From contig DAOUPS010000052.1 in assembly GCA_030626045.1 (NCBI GenBank), forward strand, positions 1 to 6,387: a stretch of DNA of 6,387 nt. Reading direction: 5' to 3'. Shown here piece by piece: positions 1 to 5,912 of this stretch (position 1 is its first letter; every line of letters starts with the position of its first letter). A program made the translations under genes and the position numbers. Source of the stretch: a bacterium. Its GTDB lineage: Bacteria > Patescibacteriota > Minisyncoccia > Moranbacterales > DUUL01. Under the pieces are notes generated by a model. It was not told the DNA's origin, made no database searches, and worked only from the letters and a program-made list of their open reading frames with translations.

Positions 1-206
1 AACATATCTTCCAAGAGGCCTTTCTTTGCATAAACACCAAGCCTTTTTTGAATTTGTGCATCATGTAAAACTCTCCAATGAAGGAGCGAATAGATCGTAA
101 TAAATCCGGCCAGATAGCTCAAGGAATACCAGCGCACTCCGAAAGAACTGATATGAAATGCTATCGGATCAATGAGAAGAGGCAGATTGTGCCAAAATTC
201 GATCAT
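1..206 (-). CDS. lgt: Prolipoprotein diacylglyceryl transferase (Lgt), N-terminal part, truncated by window edge
   Basis: Reading the minus strand from the ATG at 206 gives 68 codons without a stop before the window ends. The protein opens MIEFWHNLPLLIDPIAFHIS, followed by SFGVRWYSLSYLAGFI. The pattern I-D-P-x-A then F-x-x-R-W-Y-S-L-S-Y-x-x-G-F is the N-terminal signature of Lgt. Lgt is the integral membrane enzyme that moves the diacylglyceryl group of phosphatidylglycerol onto the lipobox cysteine of prolipoproteins. Usual length is about 260-300 residues, so only about a quarter is visible and the catalytic region lies outside. The first membrane helix is roughly residues 26-42. No in-frame ATG lies just upstream, and there is no SD sequence before the start. 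A promoter directly upstream (229-257) would give a leader of only about 16 nt. I recognise the family from the motif alone. Confidence 0.85.
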   Translation of the reverse strand, partial: MIEFWHNLPLLIDPIAFHISSFGVRWYSLSYLAGFITIYSLLHWRVLHDAQIQKRLGVYAKKGLLEDM

Positions 207-228
207 GGATGAGTAGTATAATATCCCT

Positions 229-257
229 ATTGTATGGCATAGAAAGGCATATGGCAA
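229..257 (-). promoter_or_regulatory. Sigma70-type promoter for lgt
   Basis: On the minus strand the sequence reads TTGCCA (252-257), a 17-bp spacer, then TACAAT (229-234). Each box matches consensus in five of six positions, and the spacing is ideal. The predicted transcript start is near 222, giving a roughly 16-nt leader without an SD. A second -10-like box, TATACT, lies at 215-220 but has no good -35. It would give an almost leaderless mRNA. Confidence 0.6.
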
Positions 258-275
258 TTTGTTACGATGGGTGTT

Positions 276-304
276 TTGAAATATTTGGTGTTTCGGGATA
301 TAAT
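276..304 (+). promoter_or_regulatory. Near-consensus sigma70-type promoter for the phosphoesterase unit
   Basis: TTGAAA (276-281), a 17-bp spacer and a perfect TATAAT (299-304) form the best promoter in the window. Transcription should begin near 311. That places the possible upstream start codons at 267 and 303 outside the message and supports the ATG at 354. A weaker extended -10 (TGT followed by TACGAT, 260-268) lies just upstream without a convincing -35. The promoter is divergent from the lgt promoter, with the two predicted start sites about 90 bp apart. Confidence 0.7.
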
Positions 305-353
305 GGAACTGCTTGTTGATAAAGCTAACTTGGGAGCGATCCCACAAATAGAG

Positions 354-1463
354 ATGAAAATAATAAAAAAATTCAACACTTTATTCATGGGCGTATTGCT
401 TGTTGGTATCGCCGCGATGGCGTTTATTTTCTTATGGTCCACGCGGGAAAATATTGACTTCGATCGTTCAGCTATTGCCGGACACGCAAAATTCATGAAG
501 AACAATGATCAGCAGGAACAAATGCCAGCCGAAGCTTCCATACAGGCGGTAGAAAACGAGACTGTTCTACTGAATGCGTCGGAATCAGATAATCTTGAAG
601 GAGCAGAGGCCGAAAGTGCGAAAGAAGACAAGCAAACGGCTGATGCCAAAAAAAGTTGGGAAAAAGCCAAGTTTTCGTTTATCGCGATCGGAGACTCTGA
701 ATCATATACCAGTCAAACGGGACATAACGAAGAACTCGAAACAGTTTTAATCAAGGCGAAGGGTCACAAGCCCGATTTCACGATCTTTACGGGGGACATT
801 ATTACTACCGGTGATGCTTCGATCAAAGGAAATGAATCTCGAATATCCAATGTCAAACATCTGATCGAAAAATATTTTAACAATTACTATATTGCTTTCG
901 GACAGCATGACATTGAATGCGGAAAAGACTGTATCGATTCGTGGAAAAAGATCTTTTTTGACTTTGTGGTTCAAACAAACGAAGATAGAAAGCTCTATCA
1001 TTCATTTGATTATCTCAACACGCACTTTGTTTTGCTTTCTACTGAATATCCGGAAGAACGCTCAGTTGATCAGGCGCAATTATCATGGCTTGAAAAAGAT
1101 CTCGAATCAAATTCACAACCAAATACTATTGTTGTACAGCACGTTCCGCCGGTTACATTTTTTAAAAGATCAGCCAAAGAATGTCATGATCTAAGCTGTG
1201 TCCCGCATGTTCGCAATAAACTTCTATCGCTGTATCGAAAACATAATGTCGATTGTGTGATCTCCGGACATGAACATGCATTTGACCACAAAATTGTTGA
1301 CGGAATAGATTTTGTATTAAGCGGAAACACGGGAAATAAGCCAAGACATAAGAATGTAATTAAAGGCAATATTTATTCCCATTTTTCTATTGACGGGAAG
1401 AAAATCACGCTCAAAGCGATCAATACCGAAGATGAGCTTATTAGGGAAATTCCCATTAAATAA
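354..1463 (+). CDS. Membrane-anchored calcineurin-like metallophosphoesterase, variant metal motifs
   Basis: This 369-residue protein opens with a lysine-rich start and one hydrophobic helix (about residues 8-28) with no obvious cleavage site. It is therefore probably a signal anchor holding the catalytic domain outside the membrane. Residues about 45-105 are a low-complexity linker rich in Glu, Ala, Gln, Asp and Lys. The domain that follows shows the five metallophosphoesterase blocks in order: GDSE (113-116), TGD (146-148), GQHD (183-186), QH (262-263) and GHEH (305-308). These bind a two-metal centre that hydrolyses phosphate esters; the substrate is unknown. Two blocks depart from consensus: GDxH reads GDSE and GNHD reads GQHD. 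Cys pairs C189/C193 and C277/C282 could form disulfides outside the cell. An upstream extension to 267 is open, but the promoter at 276-304 makes it untranscribed. No clear SD is present. The next gene starts 13 bp after the stop, suggesting co-transcription. Confidence 0.85.
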   Translation: MKIIKKFNTLFMGVLLVGIAAMAFIFLWSTRENIDFDRSAIAGHAKFMKNNDQQEQMPAEASIQAVENETVLLNASESDNLEGAEAESAKEDKQTADAKKSWEKAKFSFIAIGDSESYTSQTGHNEELETVLIKAKGHKPDFTIFTGDIITTGDASIKGNESRISNVKHLIEKYFNNYYIAFGQHDIECGKDCIDSWKKIFFDFVVQTNEDRKLYHSFDYLNTHFVLLSTEYPEERSVDQAQLSWLEKDLESNSQPNTIVVQHVPPVTFFKRSAKECHDLSCVPHVRNKLLSLYRKHNVDCVISGHEHAFDHKIVDGIDFVLSGNTGNKPRHKNVIKGNIYSHFSIDGKKITLKAINTEDELIREIPIK

Positions 1464-1476
1464 TTGCAATAAAACA

Positions 1477-1977
1477 ATGCCTATTGATCTGTTAATTAAT
1501 TTAGGAATTCCAAAACAATACGCAGGCGATGTTTTAGTGGTGCTATTGTACGTTTTAGCGAGTGTCGGTGTGACAATATTTATAAAAAAGAGAGATCTCG
1601 GTGCACTTCTTTTCTCCCTTTACATTGCTTATGCGATTGTTATGGAAACATTTTTTGAATTTGCCCAAAGTCCAACTGCCAAAGCTGTCATTTTAATTAT
1701 TTTAATTTTTTTGTTATTTGCACTCATCAAGCATTATGTCAGAATGAAAATAAGCGGTGGCAAAGTTATTGTTTGGGTAAAAACTTTGCTGATCGCATTG
1801 TCAATTGTCGGTTTGCTTGCCAGCATTGTTCTTCAATGGCTGCCGGCGTCAATGTTAAAAGAATTTTTTACCGCCTTTTCATCCGAGATCTTTCTTTCCA
1901 AGGAAGCTCAATTGATCTGGATGATCGTGCCGCTTGTTCTCATTTTTATGTTAAAACATAAACAAGGAGCGTATTGA
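1477..1977 (+). CDS. Small polytopic membrane protein of unknown function
   Basis: I do not recognise a family. From the ATG at 1477 the product is 166 residues with about five predicted membrane helices (roughly 17-36, 40-59, 68-88, 98-121 and 143-160). Loops are short and basic (KKRD near 37-40, a KHYVRMKISGGK segment near 85-96) and the C-terminus is also basic. No catalytic motif or conserved charged residue inside a helix stands out, apart from a Glu near residue 57-61 (ETFFEF). The frame stays open back to 1390, overlapping the phosphoesterase gene, but the extra residues are basic and non-hydrophobic. They look like read-through of the other gene's frame, so I chose 1477. No SD precedes it. 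With 13 bp separating it from the phosphoesterase and no promoter between them, it is probably translated from the same mRNA. The protein may be a membrane partner or just an envelope neighbour. Confidence 0.7.
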   Translation: MPIDLLINLGIPKQYAGDVLVVLLYVLASVGVTIFIKKRDLGALLFSLYIAYAIVMETFFEFAQSPTAKAVILIILIFLLFALIKHYVRMKISGGKVIVWVKTLLIALSIVGLLASIVLQWLPASMLKEFFTAFSSEIFLSKEAQLIWMIVPLVLIFMLKHKQGAY

Positions 1978-1994
1978 TCTGGTATTATCAAGGC

Positions 1995-2023
1995 TTGCTT
2001 TTTCTGCTGTTTTGTGATACGAT
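1995..2023 (+). promoter_or_regulatory. Extended -10 promoter for the DUF4012 gene
   Basis: TTGCTT (1995-2000) is followed by a 17-bp spacer ending in TGA and then TACGAT (2018-2023). The TGn directly before the -10 box is the extended -10 element. The expected transcript start is near 2030, about 38 nt before the ATG at 2068. This suggests the DUF4012 gene can be expressed separately from the two genes before it, although no terminator separates them. Confidence 0.5.
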
Positions 2024-2067
2024 CAATCGGTTAGCTAAGGCAAGTTTTAATTTGGTTGAGATTTTTT

Positions 2068-3456
2068 ATGAACAAAAAGGGGGCTTTTAAGATAAGCACA
2101 ATATTAATGGTTTTTACTCTGGTAAGTATTCTTGCCGGTTTTTTGTTTTTCAGATTTGGAGGAATTGAAATGATCAATAAGAAAGCCGTTATTGTCAACT
2201 CGCTTTCAGCCTTTGAGAAAGTTATAAGGCTTCTTCCCGTTGAAAAAGACACTAAAAAAGAGATCAAAACGGTTGACAAGCTTGTGGAAGCGTTTATGCG
2301 GCAAGATAATGTAGAACGGTCTTATTTGGTTCTTCTGCAGAATGATATGGAGCTTCGACCGGGAGGCGGATTTCTTGGCCAATACGCAGTGGTAAAAGTA
2401 AAAAATGGTGAAGTGATCTCAACTTTTGTTGAAGATGCAAATCTCCTTGATGAAAGAATTCATGCCAGAGTTACTCCTCCGTATCCCTTTCGCCGGATGA
2501 TGAGCATCAAAAAATGGAAATTTCGCGATTCAAATTTCTCGCCCGATTTCTCTGAAAATGCTGAAAAAGCGAAGTACTTTTATCGTTTAGCGGGAAGATC
2601 AAATAATTTTGATGGTGTTGTTTCTATCAATTCAAGTGTCCTTGATAGAGTTCTTGGGCTTACCGGGCCGGTCAATGTTCCTGGATATGGCGTTTATACG
2701 GCCGGTAGCGCAGTAATTAAATTAGAAGACCAAATTGAACGCCCATATCTGGCTAATCCCGATTTGGACACTAGAAGCAGAAAATACGTTTTGAAAAAAA
2801 TGGCGCCGATTATTATTGATGATCTTTTTACGCTGGGAAATATTAAGAAAGTGGCCGATTTTGGCCTTGAAGAGCTTCGAAGCAAAGATGTCATGCTGAA
2901 TCTTAAAGATCCGGAATTGCAAAAGCTGGTAGAGGATGTGCATTGGGGAGGCAGAGTTGCTGAAAAGTGGAACGGAGATTATTTAATGCTTATTGACGCG
3001 AATATGGGCGCGTTAAAATCCGATTACTACATGAAGCGGGATGTTGTCTACACAGTTGACCTTACCGCGGAAAAGCCGATAGCGACCATCGAATACACCT
3101 ATACTCATACTGCCACTCACGGAAACTGGAGAACAAGTGATTACCATTCTTATTTGCGCGTGTATGTTCCAAAAGGCTCGAATTTGCTCGAGCGTAAAAT
3201 GGTGAGTTATCCGAATGTACAGGAGGAATTCGATAAAACATATTTTGGCTTTATAGCGCATACGCTGATCGGCAGGCAGACAAAAGCAGTCATTAAATAT
3301 GAACTGCCCGAAAGTGTTAAAAACGATTATGAGCTATTGATCCAAAAGCAATCAGGTGTCGGTGATATTCCCGTCAAAGTTCACATTATTTCACCCAAAG
3401 GAGATTTTATTCAGGAAACAGTTTTAAAAAAGGACGCAAAGTTTGAACTTAAATAA
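2068..3456 (+). CDS. DUF4012 family membrane-anchored protein
   Basis: The product has 462 residues. An N-terminal basic segment and one hydrophobic helix (about 8-29) anchor it, with the rest predicted outside the cytoplasm. The DUF4012 signatures are clear: QNDMELRPGGGFLG (91-104), RDSNFSPDF (153-161), and DGVVSINSSVLDRVLGLTGP (182-201). Further on come a PELQKLVEDVHWGG stretch (near 272-285) and a NGDYLMLIDANMGALKSDYY stretch (near 292-311), also typical. The C-terminal part (about 315-462) is rich in short beta-like segments, suggesting an extracellular sandwich domain. The biochemical function of DUF4012 is unknown; it is common in Patescibacteria and some Gram-positives, often near envelope polysaccharide genes. 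The frame can start at a TTG at 2056, but the ATG at 2068 gives the normal MNKKGAFK membrane-protein start. Only a weak SD-like TTGAG precedes it. Frame and length appear intact. Confidence 0.88.
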   Translation: MNKKGAFKISTILMVFTLVSILAGFLFFRFGGIEMINKKAVIVNSLSAFEKVIRLLPVEKDTKKEIKTVDKLVEAFMRQDNVERSYLVLLQNDMELRPGGGFLGQYAVVKVKNGEVISTFVEDANLLDERIHARVTPPYPFRRMMSIKKWKFRDSNFSPDFSENAEKAKYFYRLAGRSNNFDGVVSINSSVLDRVLGLTGPVNVPGYGVYTAGSAVIKLEDQIERPYLANPDLDTRSRKYVLKKMAPIIIDDLFTLGNIKKVADFGLEELRSKDVMLNLKDPELQKLVEDVHWGGRVAEKWNGDYLMLIDANMGALKSDYYMKRDVVYTVDLTAEKPIATIEYTYTHTATHGNWRTSDYHSYLRVYVPKGSNLLERKMVSYPNVQEEFDKTYFGFIAHTLIGRQTKAVIKYELPESVKNDYELLIQKQSGVGDIPVKVHIISPKGDFIQETVLKKDAKFELK

Positions 3457-3562
3457 AAGAGAATCATCTTCAAAGATCAATTTCTAAGTCCCGTATTTTT
3501 TCACTTGTTGGCAGATATTCATTACACAATCTCAGTAAGGGGTTGTTTTTTGAAATATTCAA

Positions 3563-3591
3563 TTGACAAGAATTTTTTTTTGTGCGACATT
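3563..3591 (+). promoter_or_regulatory. Promoter with consensus -35 and a T9 run in the spacer, for the SAM-hydrolase homologue
   Basis: A perfect TTGACA (3563-3568) is followed by a 17-bp spacer ending in TGC (an extended -10 TGn) and the weak -10 box GACATT (3586-3591). The spacer contains nine consecutive T residues (3573-3581). The predicted start is near 3598, giving a leader of about 98 nt. The rest of the 239-bp gap (3457-3695) is AT-rich. I see no gene or convincing terminator for the DUF4012 gene in it. Confidence 0.5.
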
Positions 3592-3695
3592 CAGTTAAGC
3601 TCCTAAAAACAAAATATTTATCCATGTTCACGTTCCATTAATATCTTTAAATGAGAACAGTCCCAAAATACTAAAAAAGAAAGAGGAGGCAGAAA

Positions 3696-4520
3696 ATGCC
3701 AACAATAACAACGAATGAGCATACGGTTAAAATACATTCTGTGGCGTTATTAACGGATCTTGGCACGAAGGATTGCTCCGCGGCTTCTTTAGAAGCTATG
3801 ATTCTTCGCAAAAATTTTGGCATTAGAGTGATTCATATGAGCCATGCCGTACCCAGCGGAAGTGTTTCCACTGCCGCAATGTTCTTGGAGGTAAATTATC
3901 GGAATTATCCGGGAGGCACAGCCTTTGTGGCAATTGTTAATTCGGAAGCAAACAAGAATAGCAGAATTATTTTTGCTCGGTGTAGTGAGTATTATTTCAT
4001 CGGACCGGATAATGGGATCTTCACTCGTGTGTTCGAAAGGACACGTCCACACCAGATCATCGAACTTAACCAAAAACGCCTTCACTCTGAAGATATTTCA
4101 AATATGATCATCTCTGCGGCAGTTTTGTCTAACAGATTTTTGTTAAGTGACTTGGGTGAAGATACCTTTGGAGATTCAATCGTGAAGCTTGATCCGTTTA
4201 CAACCATTCAGGATGGGAAACTGGTAACTGAAGTTCTTTGTATCAACAACAGGGGAGATCTAATTATTGGGTTAACCGAAAAAGAACTTAAAGGGTTTAC
4301 TAACGGCAATAGTGTCGGGATCATTGGTAACAGTGTACGTTTTGGCAATTTTGCCAATAACAGCTCAAAACTGTCTCAATATGTTCCTAGGCTATTATTC
4401 AATGGAAGTTTCGGTAAATATGGTGTAATGGCCATGAAGAAAGGTAGTACAAAGGATTTCTCTGGGGCGAGCATAGGAACGAAAGTGACAATATCCAATA
4501 TTAAGCAGGACCAGCAATAA
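3696..4520 (+). CDS. Divergent SAM hydroxide adenosyltransferase (DUF62/SAM hydrolase) homologue
   Basis: The 274-residue protein matches the DUF62 fold end to end: LLTDLGTKD (18-26), FIGPDNG (101-107), LHSED (129-133), and a C-terminal NGSFGKYGVMAMKKGS block (236-251). Family members hydrolyse S-adenosylmethionine to adenosine and methionine; relatives are the fluorinase and chlorinase. D21, matching the Asp that holds the ribose, is present. The usual VVDPGVGSxRR block, which supplies the Asp and Arg of the Asp-Arg-His triad, instead reads IVNSEANKNSR (80-90). The Asp is N82, and the first Arg position is Ser, with R90 one residue later. The His is kept (H130). Activity may therefore be altered, lost, or directed at another nucleoside. 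The start is firm: GAGGAGG sits six bases before the ATG. The gene stands alone between its own promoter and a strong terminator. No signal peptide is seen, so it should be cytoplasmic. Confidence 0.8.
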   Translation: MPTITTNEHTVKIHSVALLTDLGTKDCSAASLEAMILRKNFGIRVIHMSHAVPSGSVSTAAMFLEVNYRNYPGGTAFVAIVNSEANKNSRIIFARCSEYYFIGPDNGIFTRVFERTRPHQIIELNQKRLHSEDISNMIISAAVLSNRFLLSDLGEDTFGDSIVKLDPFTTIQDGKLVTEVLCINNRGDLIIGLTEKELKGFTNGNSVGIIGNSVRFGNFANNSSKLSQYVPRLLFNGSFGKYGVMAMKKGSTKDFSGASIGTKVTISNIKQDQQ

Positions 4521-4533
4521 TTGTTGAAACAAG

Positions 4534-4574
4534 AGATCCGGTGGCGGAAAATCGTCATCGGATCTTACATTTTT
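4534..4574 (+). terminator. Strong intrinsic terminator after the SAM-hydrolase homologue
   Basis: AGATCCG (4534-4540) plus GTGGCGG (4541-4547) pairs with TCGTCAT (4552-4558) plus CGGATCT (4559-4565). This gives a 14-bp stem, including three G-U pairs, closed by an AAAA loop. Five T residues follow at 4570-4574. It lies 13 bp after the stop codon and separates this gene from the pyr operon. Confidence 0.75.
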
Positions 4575-4632
4575 CACAGGCCTATTTACTGGTAAACAAG
4601 CAGAAAAAATAGATCTCCAAATACAGGCATAG

Positions 4633-4661
4633 TTGTGTTTCTGCAAAAAAGCTGTTAGTAT
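4633..4661 (+). promoter_or_regulatory. Extended -10 promoter for the pyrimidine operon
   Basis: TTGTGT (4633-4638), a 17-bp spacer ending in TGT, and TAGTAT (4656-4661) fit an extended -10 promoter. The predicted start is near 4668, leaving about 120 nt of leader before pyrC. The start site falls beside the inverted repeat at 4670-4687. A second TTGACA at 4748-4753 has no matching -10, so this is the best promoter for the operon. Confidence 0.5.
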
Positions 4662-4669
4662 TCTTTACA

Positions 4670-4687
4670 AGAACAAATACTTGTTCT
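4670..4687 (+). repeat. Inverted repeat at the predicted pyr transcript start
   Basis: AGAACAA (4670-4676) and TTGTTCT (4681-4687) are perfect 7-bp inverted copies around the 4-nt centre ATAC. As RNA this would be a stem-loop at the very 5' end of the pyr message. As DNA it could be a repressor operator overlapping +1. The sequence alone does not choose between these. Confidence 0.5.
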
Positions 4688-4707
4688 CAAACACAAAACA
4701 AAGGAGG

Positions 4708-4736
4708 GACTAAACCGAAACGGTTTAGTCGTTTTT
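4708..4736 (+). terminator. Terminator-like hairpin inside the pyr leader (possible attenuator)
   Basis: GACTAAACCG (4708-4717) and CGGTTTAGTC (4721-4730) form a perfect 10-bp stem with an AAA loop, followed by G and five T residues (4732-4736). It looks like an intrinsic terminator but sits between the predicted promoter and pyrC. It could therefore be an attenuator, or end a short RNA of about 70 nt. An SD-like AAAGGAGGG (4700-4708) runs directly into the stem, yet no start codon follows it at a usable distance. The perfect palindrome could also be an operator site. Confidence 0.55.
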
Positions 4737-4788
4737 GTAACAGTTTTTTGACAATCTAAAACGGGTAAAAGCGAAGGAGGGAATGACC

Positions 4789-5886
4789 ATGCTTAGTACC
4801 ATAACTTTACCGAAAGTTATTATTGATTCACATTGTCACGGAAGAGACTTAAAACAGAGTTATAAAACAACGATTTTGCAGGTTTTAAGGGAGGCTCGGA
4901 GATCAAGCATTAGTATTACTGCTTTTATGCCAAATACCAATCCTGCAATTACAACTGTTTCCGTGCTGGAAGATTACACTAGACGAATGAAAACTGCGCG
5001 AAGATCACTGGGATTACCTCATGAACAATTAGTGTATTTTGGCGCGACAGACTATAATCTTAAGCAATGCGATGAAGCTCTGGATCATCCAAGCGTAGTT
5101 GGGATTAAAGATTATCCCATTGGCGAAGAAGGAAAATCAGTAACAACAGGTTCCCATATCGGAGTTGCGAATGACGATACGATTTTTGATCTTTTGCGGC
5201 TCGTCCGCGAAAAGAATAAAGTCATTGCATTTCATTGTGATGATCCTTCTATAATCAAAGAGGAAGGAAAACACACGATTCGAGCAGAGACAGAATATAT
5301 TAAGCGCGTGCTTTCGATCGCAAGGCAGGTGCCAAATGCCAAAATTGTTATTTGCCATGTTTCTTCAAAGGAAAGCGCACAATTGGTTCTTAGCGCACAA
5401 AAAGATGGAATAAAAGTAGCCATGGAACTTATGCCGCAATATTTATGGTTTGATGCGGAAGGCACGAACTGGAATCCGGAACTTGATCCGGTATTCTATC
5501 ACTGTTTCAATAATCTGCGCACAAGCCAGGACAGAGAATTTCTTATTAAACTGTTAGCATCTGATAATCGAAATATACTGATTGCTTCAGACAGTGCGTG
5601 CCATACCAAGGAAGAAAAACTCAAAAATAAATTTGGCGGAATTCCATCAAATCAGGAAATGGTTCCGGTTATTATCACTCTGGCAAAAAAGTTAAATCTT
5701 TCGGATGAACGCGTCGCACAGTTATTGTCGTTTAATGCCAGCGATTTTCTTGGGATTCCGGTTTCAAGAGAGCTTGTGACTGTTCATGTCCGGCAAAAGA
5801 TCGATGATCTGAAATATAATCATGGCGCGGTTGTTAACCCATGGAAAGGAACAAAATTGTTTTTTCCTTGTAAAAAAACTAAATGA
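4789..5886 (+). CDS. pyrC: Dihydroorotase, E. coli PyrC type
   Basis: This enzyme reversibly cyclises N-carbamoyl-aspartate to dihydroorotate, the third step of pyrimidine synthesis, in the cytoplasm. The 365 residues carry the amidohydrolase metal set: DSHCHGRD (13-20, ligands H15 and H17), the GIKDYP lysine expected to be carboxylated (K107), H149 in AFHCDD, H190 in ICHVSS, and catalytic D268 in SDSACH (267-272). Substrate residues R19, N49 of MPNTNPAITT and H272 are also present. MPQYLWF (215-221) and SDSACH resemble the TPQHLMF and TDSAPH blocks of E. coli PyrC rather than the PHHL and TDHAPH blocks of class I enzymes. The length is close to that family (about 350). Two ATGs compete. The one at 4783 lies only 2 nt from GGAGG (4776-4780), while 4789 lies 8 nt away, so I chose 4789. 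pyrK follows after 26 bp. Confidence 0.85.
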   Translation: MLSTITLPKVIIDSHCHGRDLKQSYKTTILQVLREARRSSISITAFMPNTNPAITTVSVLEDYTRRMKTARRSLGLPHEQLVYFGATDYNLKQCDEALDHPSVVGIKDYPIGEEGKSVTTGSHIGVANDDTIFDLLRLVREKNKVIAFHCDDPSIIKEEGKHTIRAETEYIKRVLSIARQVPNAKIVICHVSSKESAQLVLSAQKDGIKVAMELMPQYLWFDAEGTNWNPELDPVFYHCFNNLRTSQDREFLIKLLASDNRNILIASDSACHTKEEKLKNKFGGIPSNQEMVPVIITLAKKLNLSDERVAQLLSFNASDFLGIPVSRELVTVHVRQKIDDLKYNHGAVVNPWKGTKLFFPCKKTK

Positions 5887-5912
5887 TATTGAGAGGATAA
5901 TTGGAGGAAAAT

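Noticed and set aside
267..353. Upstream extension of the phosphoesterase, starting at 267 or at the ATG at 303
   Set aside because: The near-consensus promoter at 276-304 overlaps it, so the predicted message starts after both codons. The 354 start gives a normal lysine-rich membrane anchor.
892..1194. 100-codon open frame inside the phosphoesterase gene
   Set aside because: It is an out-of-frame shadow of a gene with clear catalytic motifs and has no RBS or family signature of its own.
1390..1476. N-terminal extension of the small membrane protein overlapping the phosphoesterase gene
   Set aside because: The extra 29 residues are basic, have no membrane or domain pattern, and lack an SD. 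They look like the other gene's codons read in another frame.
3466..3477. Palindrome ATCTT-CA-AAGAT as terminator of the DUF4012 gene
   Set aside because: The stem is only 4-5 AT-rich pairs with a two-base loop and no directly following T run.
3598..3695. SAM-sensing riboswitch before the SAM-hydrolase homologue
   Set aside because: The leader of about 98 nt is AT-rich, with no multi-stem fold or conserved core that I can match to a known SAM riboswitch.
4585..4596. Palindrome TTTAC-TG-GTAAA as an operator
   Set aside because: It is short and AT-rich, lies about 37 bp upstream of the pyr -35 box, and has no second copy. Chance is enough to explain it.
4395..4646. 83-codon minus-strand open frame across the DUF62 gene end and terminator
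   Set aside because: It runs through the 14-bp terminator hairpin, overlaps a well-supported gene, and shows no recognisable motif.
4681..4713. Ten-codon TTG-start leader peptide in the pyr leader
   Set aside because: It has a non-ATG start, no SD in front, and no run of regulatory codons.
4748..4753. Second pyrC promoter from a perfect TTGACA
   Set aside because: The positions 16-18 bp downstream hold no -10-like box; the SD lies there instead.
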